Source: Miscanthus floridulus (lineage: Eukaryota > Streptophyta > Magnoliopsida > Poales > Poaceae). From it: 64,000 nt of DNA. Within the stretch, counting starts at the first letter, position 1. Every line of letters starts with the position of its first letter. Positions 1 through 12,149 of the stretch are shown here, in pieces. The stretch is from NCBI RefSeq assembly GCF_019320115.1, contig NC_089584.1, positions 106,471,799-106,535,798 of the forward strand, written 5' to 3'. Both the position numbers and the translations under genes were made by a program. The notes beneath the pieces were generated by a model. The model saw only the letters and a list, made by a program, of their open reading frames with translations. It made no database searches and was not told the DNA's origin.

Positions 1-890
1 TACTCTGACCACCTACCGTGTCACAATGATGATCACCAAACGGTGCCGTGATAGCCACGACCATTGCCATGATGACAAGCTAAAAAGCTCGAGAGCCAGG
101 CGATTTCGTTGACGCCAACCAGACATTCTGTCTAAAGCTAAGTCACACCTTAATATTCTTCTAAATATTATCCAATCCTCGTATATGGCCATGATGTTTC
201 TCCGAGCTATTTTATCCATGCTTGCTCTCCAAACAATTTTCTTTCATGTATACCATCTGAAAGATGACATACAACTAAGTCTAAGGCAAATCCCCAAACA
301 GTCATGTTGACGCTCGGATGTTCCTAGAGACGGCCCTGTCTCTGTCTCTGGCTCCTCCATACATGTGCATGAGCGTCTGTCCTCTGCGTTATGGGTGGTC
401 GGCAGCGGCTCCATAGCAGCGCTTTGTTCTTCCTACACGCACACAGGCTCTACACTCCACGTTATGGTTAACAGGCTAGCTAGGGCTGGAGACTCAACTA
501 CACACTAACTGGTCGGACAGTTTATATTAAATATAAACACATCTTCAGAATAACACTAAGTGTTCACACCAACTGATCGTCAAACTACATACGCTATTTC
601 ATCACCATTGCTGATTCTTCTCTGGAGTTCATATATTTTATTTTTACATCATGCACTACCATTCTACACATTTGTTTTGTAGGGGCACGGCTCGGTCAAT
701 GAGCTTACACTCAGGGACTAGACAAGATGATCATTGTCCGGGTGGTCGGACCACCTATCAGACAGACTTCACCGCCAACCAACCGGTCGGACTGCTCGGC
801 GCTCACTCCTGCTTGGCGCTCACTCTTGCTTGGTGCTCACTTCACCGCCAACCATTTGGTTGGACTGCTCATTGCATGGGCTCCATCGCC

Positions 891-1127
891 AGCTAAGTCG
901 GGGACTCCTCAGTGCTCAGATTCTTCGTGCAAGCATCGTCAGCTAAGCAGAGGACTCCTCGGTGCTCGGGTTCTTTGTGCAAGCATCGCCACCTAAGTCG
1001 GGGACTCCTTGGTGCTTGGATTCTTCGTGCGAGCATCACTAGCTAAGCCGGGGACTCCTCGGTGTTTGGATTCTTCGTGCAAAAGTTGCCAACTAAGGCT
1101 GGGGACTCCCTTGGTGGCCGGGTCTTG
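891..1127 (+). repeat. Tandem array, 50-bp unit, about 4.7 copies
   Basis: Units begin at 891, 941, 991, 1041 and 1091. Each starts with a form of agctaagtcggggactcctc and carries a form of gattcttcgtgcaagcatc. The period is exactly 50 bp with point differences between units. The array lies in the putative 3' untranslated region of element A. Confidence 0.9.
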
Positions 1128-1479
1128 CTACGCCTCATCAGTGTGCTATCAAGCTGCTCCATGCTATTTGAATTAGGGTGCTGATCTTGGGCAACACATC
1201 TGGGGTCTTGATACGCCCATGTTAGATGATGTTGGCACGCTTTTAGATTTATTCTCTTTGACCCTGCTACAAGATTTATTCTTCATCTTCCAATAGGCTC
1301 GAGGACTAAGTGGATACACTTCACCTGGTGGTGAATGTAGCGCTTATTTCTTGATTTACACTCCTTATTGAGGAGTCTAAGTGGCTACACTTCTCCTAAG
1401 GGGAAGAATTTTCAAATTTTATCTTGAGCCCCTTACATCCTTCTCGCAAGCCTTACTTGGCTAAGTCCAAGGTCTCCTA

Positions 1480-1640
1480 ACCAATTAAACTGGTTGGCTT
1501 CGATTTTCACTGCTCAGATCACCAGTTAAACTGGTTGGATTCAATTTTCACCGCCTAGGTCACCAGTTAAACTAGTCGGCTTTGACTTCCACTGCTCGGA
1601 TCACCGGTTACACTAGTTGGTTTCACATCACTGATTGGAC
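1480..1640 (+). repeat. Tandem array, 41-bp unit with a palindromic core
   Basis: Units start at 1480, 1521, 1562 and a diverged partial one at 1603. Each opens with accagttaaactggt or a close variant, which is itself an inverted repeat (ACCAGTT-a-AACTGGT). The rest of the unit contains forms of ttttcactgctcagatc. Confidence 0.85.
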
Positions 1641-1692
1641 TTGTTCAAGATGGTGTTGCTTAAAGGATACCAGGCGCTCGAGGACTAGCTAT

Positions 1693-1708
1693 AGGGGCTA
1701 TAACCTCA
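1693..1708 (+). mobile_element. Element A 3' LTR, first part (before copia insertion)
   Basis: The tract taggggctataacctca follows the purine-rich run and would be the left end of A's LTR. The sequence resumes at 12150, beyond the copia element and its GATAC target duplication. The exact LTR start is uncertain by a few bases because the canonical TG is not evident. Confidence 0.4.
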
Positions 1709-1713
1709 GATAC
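1709..1713. repeat. Target-site duplication GATAC, left copy
   Basis: GATAC directly precedes the TGAAAGG start of the left copia LTR and recurs at 12145-12149 directly after the right LTR. A 5-bp duplication is the normal length for a retroviral-type integrase. Confidence 0.9.
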
Positions 1714-3664
1714 TGAAAGGTCCTAATGGCTAGAGAGGGGTGAATAGCCTAATAAAAATTTCTACAACAACACTTAACCAAATGGTTAGACAATTATGAG
1801 GCGAAGCAAGTGTTGCGCTAGCCTACTCAAAATGCAAGCCACCTATCACAATTCTAGTTTAGATAGTGTCAATTCACACAAGAGCAATGACACTACCTTA
1901 TGTTAGTGTGTTCTCAAAGGCTAACTAAAGAGCCACACCAACCAAGCATGCAAGCTCTCACAACTAGCTACACTAAAGAGCTTGTTAACTAGTTTGCGGT
2001 AAAGTAAAGAGAGTGATCAAGAGGGTTATATCGCCATGTAGATGAAAGAACCAATCAATCACAAAGATGAACAACAATGAAGACCACTCACCTCAGAATC
2101 AATGATGAACACAATGATTTTTACTGAGGTTCACTTGCTTGCCGGCAAGCTAGTCCTCGTTGTGGCGATTCACTCACTTGGAGGTTCACGCGCTAATTGG
2201 CTTCACACACCAAACCCTCAATAGGGTGCCACATAACCAACACAAGATGAGGATCACACAAGCCACAAGCAATCCACTAGAGTACCTTTTGGAGCTCCAC
2301 TGGGGAAAGGTCAAGAACCCCTCACAATCACCACGATCGGAGCTGGAGACAATCACCACCTCCGCTCAATGATCCTCGTTGCTCCAAGCCGTCTAGGTGG
2401 CGGCAACCACCAAGAGTAACAAGCGAAATCCGCAGCGAAAACCGAACACCAAGTGCCTCTAGATGTAATCACTCAAGCAATGCACTTGGATCACTCTCAA
2501 TCTCACTATGATGATGAATCAATGATGGAGATGAGTGGAAGGACTTTGGCTAGGCTCACAAGGTTGCTATGTCAATGAAAATGGCCAAAGATATGAGCCA
2601 TAGCCGACCATGGGGTTTAAATAGAAGCCCCCACAAAATAGAACCGGTATACCCCTTCACTAGGCACACTGCGCTCTGACCGGACGCACCGGTCCAACTG
2701 ACTAGACCCTGGACTCAGCGTCCGGTCCACTAATGGATGCCACGTGTCACTGGCTTCAAATGTTGTTCGTTAGATTTCAACGGCTACGAAGCTGACCGGA
2801 CGCTCTGGCAAAACTAACCGGACGCTGGAGCCTCAGCGTCCGGTCGAGTACAGTAAGGGTCTAAAACCGGTTTTCCTCGATCGGACGCATCTGGTCCACC
2901 TCGACCAGACACAGCCCAGTGTCCGGTGGTAAACCCTAGCCACTGTACCGCCAAGTCAGCGCGACTGGACGCAGGCAGTCAGCGTCCAGTGCTTTTGGAT
3001 CCAGCGTCCGGTCATTTGACCGAAACACATGTCCTCTGCTGCCACTGACCGGACGCTCCGGTTCAACCGAGTCCAGCGTCCGGTCACTCATAGTGACCTC
3101 TGTCTTTTCTGTCTAGGGCGCCAGTGGCACCGTCAGAGTGTCCGCACTCTACGGGCGGACACTCCGCCGGTGGAGTTTCTTACCCTTGCACCCAAACTTC
3201 ACCACCCTTGATCAAATGTGCCAACCACCAAGTGTATCATCTTGTGCACATGTGTTAGCGTATTTTCACAAATATTTTCAAGGGTGTTAGCACTCCACTA
3301 GATCCTAAATGCATATGCAATGAGTTAGAGCATCTAGTGGCACTTTGATAACCACATTCCGATACGAGTTTCACCCCTCTTAATAGTATAGCTATCAAAC
3401 CTAAATGTGATCACACTCTCTAAGTGTCTTGATTACCAAAACAAAATAGCTGCTACAAAATATACCTTTGCCTTGAGCTTTTTGTTTTTCTCTTTCTTCT
3501 TTCCAAGTCAAAGCACTTGATCATCACTATGCCATCATCATCATCATGCTATGATCTTCATTTGCTTCACCACTTGGAGTGTGCTACCTATCTCATGATC
3601 ACTTGATAAACTAGGTTAGCACTTAGGGTTTCATCAATTCACTAAAACCAAACTAGAGCTTTCA
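1714..3664 (-). repeat. Copia 3' LTR (left on the plus strand)
   Basis: Begins TGAAAGGTCC and ends GAGCTTTCA on the plus strand, giving TG...CA ends. It aligns along its full length with 10195-12144. Because the element reads on the minus strand, this is the 3' LTR. The middle (about 2660-3110) is dense in forms of agcgtccggtc and its complement. Confidence 0.96.
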
Positions 3665-3680
3665 ATCTCTCCTTTTTGGT
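3665..3680 (-). promoter_or_regulatory. Copia polypurine tract
   Basis: On the minus strand the bases just upstream of the 3' LTR read accaaaaaggagagat, a purine run in the expected place for plus-strand DNA priming. Confidence 0.75.
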
Positions 3681-4817
3681 AATTTATGACAACCCTTATA
3701 CAAAGATATGAATTAAAATTCAAATGAATCCATGTTGCTTGTTCAAGCATATTTACCATATGTAAAAGAGTATGGACAAGTTTCATGAACCCCAAATGGT
3801 AGCAATTGCTCCCCCTACATATGTGCTAAGAGTTTGGATTGTAGCTTACATATATGCTTAGATAGGAAATATAGGAGACAATGTCTACCACATGATGCTA
3901 AGGTATAAAAGATGGACCTTTGAAGCGTGATACCAATCGGAGTGCACCATTATACCATCCTTAGCACCATGGTTAGTTTAATACCACTTGGAAAACATTT
4001 GGAAGTGAAATCACTAGATATCCTATGCATGCTAGTTTTCATTTCATCATTCAAACCGACAACTAGCATACACCTCACAAGCATGGATATTGAATTTTAA
4101 AACTTGTGCCATGCAAGCAAACATATGAAATGCACATTCGAATGCACCAAACAAGTTTATGAGCTTGCTCCCCCTACTTGTGTGCTCAAAATTTTAGTTG
4201 ATCCCTTTCCTTTGTTTATTTCTCTCATATATCAAGATATCTTTATGTTTCTCTCCCTTTATGATAGTTCTCCCCCTTTTTCACTATTTTTACTACTATC
4301 TTTGTTTCTCTCCCCCTTTGTCATCAATGACCACAAATGTTCTAAATATAGATAGTATTACTTGTAGGGTCGAGATTATCAATGTCAATCAATGGGGTGA
4401 GTATCATTTTTCCAAATTTGGTTCAAACTAGAATATATGCCAAAGATATTTAACTCGGTTTAATCCAAGGACAAGCTTTTTCACACCTCCAAATAAGGGT
4501 TATCTTATACCATATTGAGTTAAACACTTATAGCTCATTTTCTAGATTAAACACTAGGTTTACAAGCCCACAAACATGTCATATGCTATCACTAGATCAT
4601 GTCAAGCATAGAAGCAATAGTGATACCATATAAACATCAAATTCATTTGATTTTCATGAATGAGACTAATAAAATAGAACCACTTGAAAGGTCCTAATAA
4701 GATTGAAAATATGACTAGATGCACTAAACATGTCCTTAGCAAGGATGTATGCCATGCCAATCAACTTTTACCTTGGATTGCTCGAAGGAGAGGCATGTTA
4801 TATGAGTGAGGGGTGCA
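3681..4817 (-). other. Copia 3' noncoding region between pol stop and polypurine tract
   Basis: About 1.1 kb of AT-rich sequence with T/C-rich runs on the plus strand. No domain-bearing ORF is seen; the short ORFs around 4104-4431 look like chance frames. Confidence 0.7.
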
Positions 4818-7800
4818 TCAACACATATTTGAGAAATCCAATATATTCAACTCATTCCTTAGCTTGCAAAACATTTTCTCATCCAATGGCTTGGTGAATA
4901 TGTCGGCAAGTTGATCTTCGGTGCCTACACTCTCAATGCAAATGTCCTCTTTTTGTTGGTGATCTCTTATGAAATGGTGGCGGACATCAATGTGCTTTGT
5001 TCTTGCATGTTGCACTGGATTGTTGGTTAACTTGATTGCACTCTCATTGTCACATAGCAATGGCACTTTCTTGAACTTGATTCCAAAATCACTCAAAGTG
5101 GCCTTCATCCAAAGTATTTGTGCACAACAACTACCGGTGGATATGTATTCGGCTTCGGCGGTTGATAATGCAACACTATTTTGCTTCTTTGATGACCATG
5201 AAACAAGTGATCTTCCCAACAATTGACATGTGCCCGAGGTGCTCTTCCTTTCAACCTTGCATCCCGCATAATCCGAGTCGAAGTAACCAACTAGCTCAAA
5301 CTTTGCTCCTTTGGGATACCACAAACCAACATTTGGTGTATGCTTCAAGTACCTCAATATTCTCTTTGTAGCCTTCAAATGACTTTCTCTTGGTGAGGCT
5401 TGAAATCTTGCACACATGCATACACTAAACATGACATCCGGCCTTGATGCGGTCACATAGAGTAGGCTTCCAATCATGGACCGATACAACTTTTGATCCA
5501 CCATATTTCCACTTGCATCACTATCCAAGTTGCCATTGGTTCCCATTGGTGTGCTAATGACTTTGCTATCAATCATGCCAAACTTCTTGATCATGTCCTT
5601 GATGTACTTGCCTTGACTCACAAAAGTACCATTCTTCAATTGCTTGATTTGAAGACCAAGGAAGTAACTCAATTCTCCAATCATGGACATCTCAAACTCA
5701 TTAGCCATCATCTTCCCAAACTCATCACAAAATTCTTGATTTGTTGATCCAAATATGATATCATCAACATAGATTTGCAACACAAACAAGTCTTTTCCAA
5801 TCTTCTTGATGAAAAGAGTGGTGTCAACCTTGCCCATTGTGAACCCTTTAGAGAGTAGGAAATCCCTCAATCTCTCATACCATGCTCTAGGTGCTTGCTT
5901 CAAGCCATACAATGCTTTCTTTAACTTGTACACATGGTTGGGCTTCTTGTCATCTTCAAAACCAGGAGGTTGCTCAACATATACTTCTTCATTGATATAA
6001 CCATTGAGAAATGCACTCTTGACATCCATTTGATAGAGCTTGATGTTGTGGGCACAAGCATAGGCTAGCAAGATTCTTATTGCTTCCAATCTAGCAACCG
6101 GGGCATATGTTTCTCCAAAGTCAAGACCTTCAACTTGTGTATAGCCTTGTGCTACCAATCTTGCTTTGTTCCTTACTACTATCCCATCTTGATCTTGCTT
6201 ATTTCTAAAGACCCATTTGGTTCCAATCACATTGTGTCCCTTTGGTCTTTCTACCAACTCCCATACTTGATTTCTTGTGAAGTTGTTCAATTCTTCATGC
6301 ATAGCATTCACCCAATCAACATCCCTCAAAGCTTCATCTATCTTCTTCGGTTCAATGGATGACACAAATGAGAAGTGTTCACAAAATGATGCCAATCTTG
6401 ATCTTGTTTGTACACCTCTTGAAATATCACCAATGATAGTGTCTAATGGATGATCTCTTGCAATACTTGTTGGTTGGAGCAATGGAACTTGATTGCTTGC
6501 ACTTGCTAGATCATTGGGTTGAGATGATGTACTAGCCACTTGATCTTGATCAATGTCATGAGAGTCACTTGCACTAGCTTGATTTGTATCATCTTGCTCA
6601 TTTGAGTTAGAGAGTACTTGCACTTGATCATCTTCATCATCAATCACTTGCCTAGGCCTCAATTCACCAATATCCATGTTCTTCATGGCATTTGAAAGTT
6701 GAATGCCTCTAACATCTTCCAAGTTCTCATTCTCTTCTTGTGAACCCTTGGTTTCATCAAATTCAACATCATGAACTTCCTCAAGAGTACCACTATCCAA
6801 ATTCCAAACTCTATATGCTTTGCTTGTAGTGGAATAACCAAGTAGGAATCCTTCATCACATTTCTTATCAAACTTGCCCAATCTTGTACCTTTCTTCAAG
6901 ATATAGCATTTGCAACCAAAGACCCAAAAATATGCAATGTTGGGCTTTCTACCATTCAAGAGCTCATATGGTGTCTTCTCTTTCAATCGGTGACAATAGA
7001 GGCGGTTGCTACAATAGCAAGCCGTGTTGATAGCTTCGGCCCAAAAAGATTGACTCACATTGTACTCACTAAGCATAGACCTTGCCATATCAATGAGTGT
7101 TCTATTCTTTCTCTCAACAAGGCCATTTGATTGAGGTGTGTACTTGGCCGAGAATTGATGTCTAATTCCAAATTCATCACATAACTCATCAATTCTAGTA
7201 TTCTTGAACTCACTACCATTGTCACTTCTAACTCTCTTGATGGTTGTTTCAAACTCATTGTGAATGCCCTTGACAAATGATTTGAATGTTGCAAATACAT
7301 CACTTTTGTCCACTAGAAAGAATACCCATGTGTATCTAGTGTAGTCATCCACTATCACAAAGCCATATTTATTTCCACCAATGCTAGTGTATTGAGTTGG
7401 CCCAAACAAATCCATGTGCAATAACTCAAATGCTTTACTAGTGCTCATCATGCTTTTCTTAGGATGGGTGTTTCCAACTTGTTTGCCGGCTTGACAAGAG
7501 CTACAAAGCTTATCCTTTTCAAACACAACATCTTTCAAGCCTTTAACTAAGTCATGCTTAATCAATCTATTCAATTGTTTCATTCCAACATGACCAAGCC
7601 TTCTATGCCATAACCAACCCATGCTAGACTTAGTGAACAAGCATGTGGACAATCTAGCTTCACTAGCATTGAAATCAACCAAGTATAGATTCTCATATCT
7701 AAAGCCTTTGAAGATCAAGTTAGAGCCATCTACACTTATGATCTCTACATCATCTACTCCAAATATGCATTTGAATCCAAGATCACATAATTGAGCCACG

Positions 7801-8039
7801 GATAGCAAGTTGAAATTCAAGCTCTCTACTAGCAACACATTGGATATGCTCAAGTCATTGGATATTGCAATCTTACCAAGCCCTTTGACCTTGCCTTTGC
7901 CATTGTCACCAAATGTGATACTATCATAACCATCATTGCCATTGGTGTTGATTGAGTTGAACATTCTTGCATCACCGGTCATGTGTTGAGTGCACCCACT
8001 ATCAAGAACCCAATGCCTTCCTCCGGCTTTGTAATTGAC
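4818..8039 (-). CDS. Copia pol polyprotein: protease, integrase, reverse transcriptase, RNase H
   Basis: One uninterrupted frame; an ATG at 7982 gives 1054 residues, but the frame is open back to 8039 (a TAG lies at 8042-8040) and that extension contains the protease active site W-V-L-D-S-G. From the ATG: GAG-pre-integrase domain with HRRLGH near residue 121 and the paired CxxC; integrase core near 190-300 with VDDYTRY, SDNGSEF and ER-K; a Ser/Asp-rich linker near 440-540; RVT_2 reverse transcriptase from about 570, with YVDD near 736; and copia RNase H at about 870-1010 with STAEAEY and CDNESAIKL. All catalytic motifs I can see are present. The pol frame differs from the upstream gag frame, and gag ends in a TGA at 8055-8053, so production of pol from this copy is unclear. 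Confidence 0.95.
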   Translation of the reverse strand, partial: VNYKAGGRHWVLDSGCTQHMTGDARMFNSINTNGNDGYDSITFGDNGKGKVKGLGKIAISNDLSISNVLLVESLNFNLLSVAQLCDLGFKCIFGVDDVEIISVDGSNLIFKGFRYENLYLVDFNASEARLSTCLFTKSSMGWLWHRRLGHVGMKQLNRLIKHDLVKGLKDVVFEKDKLCSSCQAGKQVGNTHPKKSMMSTSKAFELLHMDLFGPTQYTSIGGNKYGFVIVDDYTRYTWVFFLVDKSDVFATFKSFVKGIHNEFETTIKRVRSDNGSEFKNTRIDELCDEFGIRHQFSAKYTPQSNGLVERKNRTLIDMARSMLSEYNVSQSFWAEAINTACYCSNRLYCHRLKEKTPYELLNGRKPNIAYFWVFGCKCYILKKGTRLGKFDKKCDEGFLLGYSTTSKAYRVWNLDSGTLEEVHDVEFDETKGSQEENENLEDVRGIQLSNAMKNMDIGELRPRQVIDDEDDQVQVLSNSNEQDDTNQASASDSHDIDQDQVASTSSQPNDLASASNQVPLLQPTSIARDHPLDTIIGDISRGVQTRSRLASFCEHFSFVSSIEPKKIDEALRDVDWVNAMHEELNNFTRNQVWELVERPKGHNVIGTKWVFRNKQDQDGIVVRNKARLVAQGYTQVEGLDFGETYAPVARLEAIRILLAYACAHNIKLYQMDVKSAFLNGYINEEVYVEQPPGFEDDKKPNHVYKLKKALYGLKQAPRAWYERLRDFLLSKGFTMGKVDTTLFIKKIGKDLFVLQIYVDDIIFGSTNQEFCDEFGKMMANEFEMSMIGELSYFLGLQIKQLKNGTFVSQGKYIKDMIKKFGMIDSKVISTPMGTNGNLDSDASGNMVDQKLYRSMIGSLLYVTASRPDVMFSVCMCARFQASPRESHLKATKRILRYLKHTPNVGLWYPKGAKFELVGYFDSDYAGCKVERKSTSGTCQLLGRSLVSWSSKKQNSVALSTAEAEYISTGSCCAQILWMKATLSDFGIKFKKVPLLCDNESAIKLTNNPVQHARTKHIDVRHHFIRDHQQKEDICIESVGTEDQLADIFTKPLDEKMFCKLRNELNILDFSNMC

Positions 8040-8052
8040 CTACAAAAGAAGA

Positions 8053-10137
8053 TCAATTCCTTTTAGGTACCCAAACTTGCTTGGGTCCTTGAAGGTTAGT
8101 AACCAAGCTCTTTGGCACCCAAATGGCTTTCTTCTTTGAGCCCATCCATGGTTTGCCAATGAACTTAGCCTTCACACCATTTGTACCCTTAACAAGCATA
8201 TAGGAAGAATTAAGCTTAATGGAGGATACATTAGCATTTTTGCTTTTGTTGGTGCATTCATGCTCTCTATGACCAACTTGCTTGCAACTAGTGCAAAACC
8301 GACCATTGTTCTTCACAAAACTTGTCTTGTGAGGAGCAAAGGCCGCCTTGCCTTTCTTGGGGGTATAGCCCAATCCCTCTTTATAGAGAGAAGCTCTTTG
8401 GCTACCCAAGCACATAAGCAAGCGGTCCTCACCACCATAAGCCTTAGCTAAGGTGTGAGTGAGCTTAGTGACCTCCTTCTTGAGGTTCTCATTCTCAACC
8501 ACTAGTGAGGCATCACAAGTGAGACCATCACTACTAGATGAGGTAGAAGTGGAAGTGCTACAAGAAGGGTTAGTAGTAGCAACGATGATAGGCATAGATA
8601 GTGATGTATCAATTAAATCACAAGTTAACCTACATCACAAGTTTCAACATGCTTCTTTTTATCTTGTTCATTAAGCAAAGTGGAATGAGCTTTTTCAAGC
8701 TTTTTGTGAGCCTTGCCAAGCTTCTCATGGGCTACCTCTAGCTTCTCATGAGTTGCTTTGAGCTCATCAAGGGCTTGCTTAAGGGCTTTTACCTCCTTAT
8801 TCAAGCTCTTGCATTCCCTTCTCTTAATGTCAAAGTGTTCTTTAGCATCTCTAGCATGTCAAATAATTCATCCTTAGTAGGTTCATCATCATCACTATCA
8901 CTATCATTTTCATTTTCATGTTCATTATCATCAACATGTTCTTCATCACTTTCATCATCACAAGATTGTACCTTAGTGGCCTTAGCCATGAAGCATGATG
9001 AAGATTCGAAGAGAGAAGGCTTCTCATTGATGGCAATGCTTGCAAGAACCTTCTTCTTGGTGGTCTTGTGATCATCACTATCATCATCATCATCACTTGA
9101 GGAAGCATCACTATCCCAAGTGACTACATATGAACCACCCTTCTTCTTCTTGAAGGCCATCTTGTCCTTCTTCTCTTTCTTCTCCTTCTTGTCCTTCTTC
9201 TTGTTCTTCTTGTTGTCATCATCATTGTCGCTATTGTATGGGCATTGAGCAACAAGATGATCTTTGCTTCCACACTTGAAGCACCTTCTTGACTCTTCTT
9301 TGTTCTTGGATGAAGACTTCTTTCTTCTAGCACGGTAGCCCTTCTTCACCATGAACTTGCCAAATCTCTTGACAAATAGAGCCATCTTCTCATCATCATC
9401 ATCATCATCCCAAGATTCATCTTCTTCACTTGATGTTTCTTGCTTAGCTTTGCCCTTGGATGATGTGGCTTTGAATGCCACACTCTTCTTCTTCTCATCC
9501 TTCTTCTCATCTTTCTTCTCCTTCTTTTCTTCCTTCTCATCATCATCTCTATATGTATCATCGGTCATGATGTCTCCCAACACTTGGTTTGGTGTCATGG
9601 TGTCCAAACCACTTCTCACTAGAATGGTGACCAATGTACCAAATCTTGAAGGCAAGCATCTCAAGAACTTGTGGGAGAAGTCCTTGTCCTTCACCTCTTC
9701 TCCAAGTGCTTTGAGATCATTGATAAGCACTTGAAGCCTATGGAACATCTCTGGCACACTTTCATCCTCCTTCATCTTAAAGCTTGCAAACTTTTCTTTG
9801 AGGATGTATGCCTTTGCACCCTTCACGGCTTGAGTGCCCTCAAATGATTCTTCCAACTTCTTCCAAGCCTCATGAGCCATCTCAATATTCTTGATTTGCT
9901 CAAATGTTCTCTCATCAATTGCATCATGAATAGCACTTAGAGCAATGTCATTGTTTTGGAGAAGCACTTCTTCGGCGCGGTGGGATTCTCTGGATCACCA
10001 ATCTCAATTTTGGTTTCTACCACCTTCCACACCTTTCTATTGATTGACTTGATGTGTGTGGTCATCTTTGACTTCCAATAAGGATAATTTGTGCCATCAA
10101 ATTAGGGTGGCTTCTTGGTGTTGTTGATTTGAGCCAT
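8053..10137 (-). pseudogene. Copia gag (UBN2-type capsid and two zinc knuckles), frameshifted
   Basis: The start is taken as the ATG at 10137, just inside the primer-binding site. The N-terminal part is broken by an in-frame TAA at 10104-10102 and by a frame change near 9977. The next open stretch (9967-8801) has the copia UBN2 gag region, a long Lys/Glu/Asp-rich tract and a CCHC knuckle CFKCGSKDHLVAQC. The frame changes again near 8850, and a one-base loss near 8625 leads to the last open piece (8595-8053), which has a second knuckle CTSCKQVGHREHEC. In the intervening frame I see heptad-like Leu/Glu/Lys sequence suggesting a coiled coil. At least three frame breaks and one stop mean this copy cannot make full-length Gag. 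Confidence 0.9.
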
Positions 10138-10180
10138 TTTAACACCGAAGGTTGTTAAGCCTCAAATAACGGTGACCTCG

Positions 10181-10192
10181 GCTCTGATACCA
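10181..10192 (-). promoter_or_regulatory. Copia primer-binding site for initiator Met-tRNA
   Basis: The plus strand reads gctctgatacca, so the minus strand is tggtatcagagc, the standard plant retrotransposon site complementary to the initiator Met-tRNA 3' end. It lies two bases inside the 5' LTR. Confidence 0.95.
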
Positions 10193-10194
10193 CT

Positions 10195-12144
10195 TGAAAG
10201 GTCCTAATGGCTAGAGGGGGGGTGAATAGCCTAATAAAAATTTCTACAACAACACTTAACAAAATGGTTAGACAATTATGAGGCGAAGCAAGTGTTGCGC
10301 TAGCCTACTCAAAATGCAAGCCACCTACCACAATTCTAGTTTAGATAGTGTCAATTCACACAAGAGCAATGACACTACCTATGTTAGTGTGCTCTCAAAG
10401 GCTAACTAAAGAGCCACACCAACCAAGCATGCAAGCTCTCACAACTAGCTACACTAAAGAGCTTGTCAACTAGTTTGCGGTAAAGTAAAGAGAGTGATCA
10501 AGAGGGTTATACCGCCGTGTAGATGAAAGAACCAATCAATCACAAAGATGAATAACAATGAAGACCAATCACCTCGGAATCAATGATGAACACAATGATT
10601 TTTACCGAGGTTCACTTGCTTGCCGGCAAGCTAGTCCTCGTTGTGGCGATTCACTCACTTGGAGGTTCACGCGCTAATTGGCTTCACACGCCAAACCCTC
10701 AATAGGGTGCCGCACAACCAACACAAGATGAGGATCACACAAGCCACGAGCAATCCACTAGAGTACCTTTTGGCGCTCTGCCGGGGAAAGGTCAAGAACC
10801 CCTCACAATCACCACGATCGGAGCCAGAGACAATCACCACCTCCGCTCAACGATCCTCGCTGCTCCAAGCCGTCTAGGTGGCGGCAACCACCAAGAGTAA
10901 CAAGTGAAATCCGTAGCGAAACACGAACACCAAGTGCCTCTAGATGCAATCACTCAAGCAATGCACTTGGATCACTCCCAATCTCACTATGATGATGAAT
11001 CAATGATGGAGATGAGTGGGAGGACTTTGGCTAGGCTCACAAGGTTGCTATGTCAATGAAAATGGCCAAAGATGTGAGCCATAGCCGAGCCATGGGGCTT
11101 AAATAGAAGCCCCCATGAAATAGAGCCAGTTATACCCCTTCACTGGGCACACTGCGCTCTGACCGGATGCACCGGTCCAACTGACCGGACCCTGGACTCA
11201 GCGTCCGGTCCACTGATGGACGCCACGTGTCACTGGCTTCAAATGCTTGTTCGTCATATTTCAACGGCTACTGAAGCTGACCGGCAAACTAACCGGACGC
11301 TGGAGCCTCAGCGTCCGGTCGAGTACAGTAAGGGTCTAAAACCAGTTTCCCTCGATTGGACGCGTCCGGTCCACCTCGATCGGACACAGCCCTAGCGTCT
11401 GATGGTAAACCCTAGCCCACTGTACCACCAAGTCAGCGTGACCGAACGCAGGCAGTCAGCGTCCGATGCTTTTGGATCCAGCGTCCGGTCACTTGACCGA
11501 AACGCATGTCCTCTGCTGCCACTAATCGGACGCTCCAGGTTCAACCGAGTCCAGCGTCCAGTCACTCATAGTGACCTCCATCTTTTTCTGTCTAGGGCGC
11601 TAGTGGCACCGTCGGACTGTCCGCACTCTACGGGCGGACACTCCGTCAGTGGAGTTTCTTACCCTTGCACCCAAACTTCACCACCCTTGATCAAATGTGC
11701 CAACCACCAAGTGTATCACCTTGTGCACATGTGTTAGCGTATTTTCACAAATATTTTCAAGGGTGTTAGCACTCCACTAGATCCTAAATGCATATGCAAT
11801 GAGTTAGAGCATCTAGTGGCACTTTGATAACCGCATTCCGATATGAGTTTCACCCCTCTTAATAGTACGACTATCAAACCTAAATGTGATCACACTCTCT
11901 AAGTGTCTTGATCACCAAAACAAAATAGCTCCTACAAAATATACCTTTGCCTTGAGCTTTTTGTTTTTCTCTTTCTTCTTTCTAAGTCGAAGCACTTGAT
12001 CATCACCATGCCATCATCATCATCATGCTATGATCTTCATTTGCTTCACCACTTGGAGTGTGCTACCTATCTCATGATCACTTGATAAACTAGGTTAGCA
12101 CTTAGGGTTTCATCAATTCACCAAAACTAAACTAGAGCTTTTTA
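10195..12144 (-). repeat. Copia 5' LTR (right on the plus strand)
   Basis: A 1950-bp direct repeat of 1714-3664, next to the primer-binding site, so it is the 5' LTR of the minus-strand element. Its outer end reads gagcttttta instead of gagctttca, so the canonical terminal CA has been lost in this copy. Confidence 0.95.
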
Positions 12145-12149
12145 GATAC
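12145..12149. repeat. Target-site duplication GATAC, right copy
   Basis: Matches 1709-1713 and lies directly after the right copia LTR. Confidence 0.9.

Larger units (their letters stand above)
1..1692 (+). mobile_element. Element A: 3' internal untranslated region of an LTR retrotransposon
   Basis: No credible coding sequence is seen. The stretch has two tandem arrays (891-1127 and 1480-1640) and ends in a purine-rich tract (ctcgagg...tagggg) immediately before what looks like an LTR. Long noncoding 3' regions with tandem repeats are known in Tat-lineage Ty3/gypsy elements (Grande, Cinful, Retand), so this is read as the 3' end of such an element on the plus strand, with its coding part outside the window. 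The assignment is inference from layout only; no protein domain supports it. Confidence 0.45.
1714..12144 (-). mobile_element. Ty1/copia LTR retrotransposon (Maximus/SIRE-like), nearly complete
   Basis: A 10.4-kb element on the minus strand with two 1.95-kb LTRs, flanking GATAC duplications, an initiator-Met tRNA primer-binding site, a polypurine tract, a broken gag and one long open pol frame. Domain order in pol (protease, GAG-pre-integrase, integrase, reverse transcriptase, RNase H) is the copia order. LTR length and the acidic, lysine-rich gag with two zinc knuckles resemble the Maximus/SIRE group; that lineage call is inference. The LTRs differ at roughly nine positions over the first 335 bp, so it is relatively young. 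It is inserted in the LTR of element A. Confidence 0.97.

Noticed and set aside
9124..9561. Arg-rich frames in the copia gag region
   Set aside because: Out-of-frame readings of the Lys/Asp-rich gag tract.
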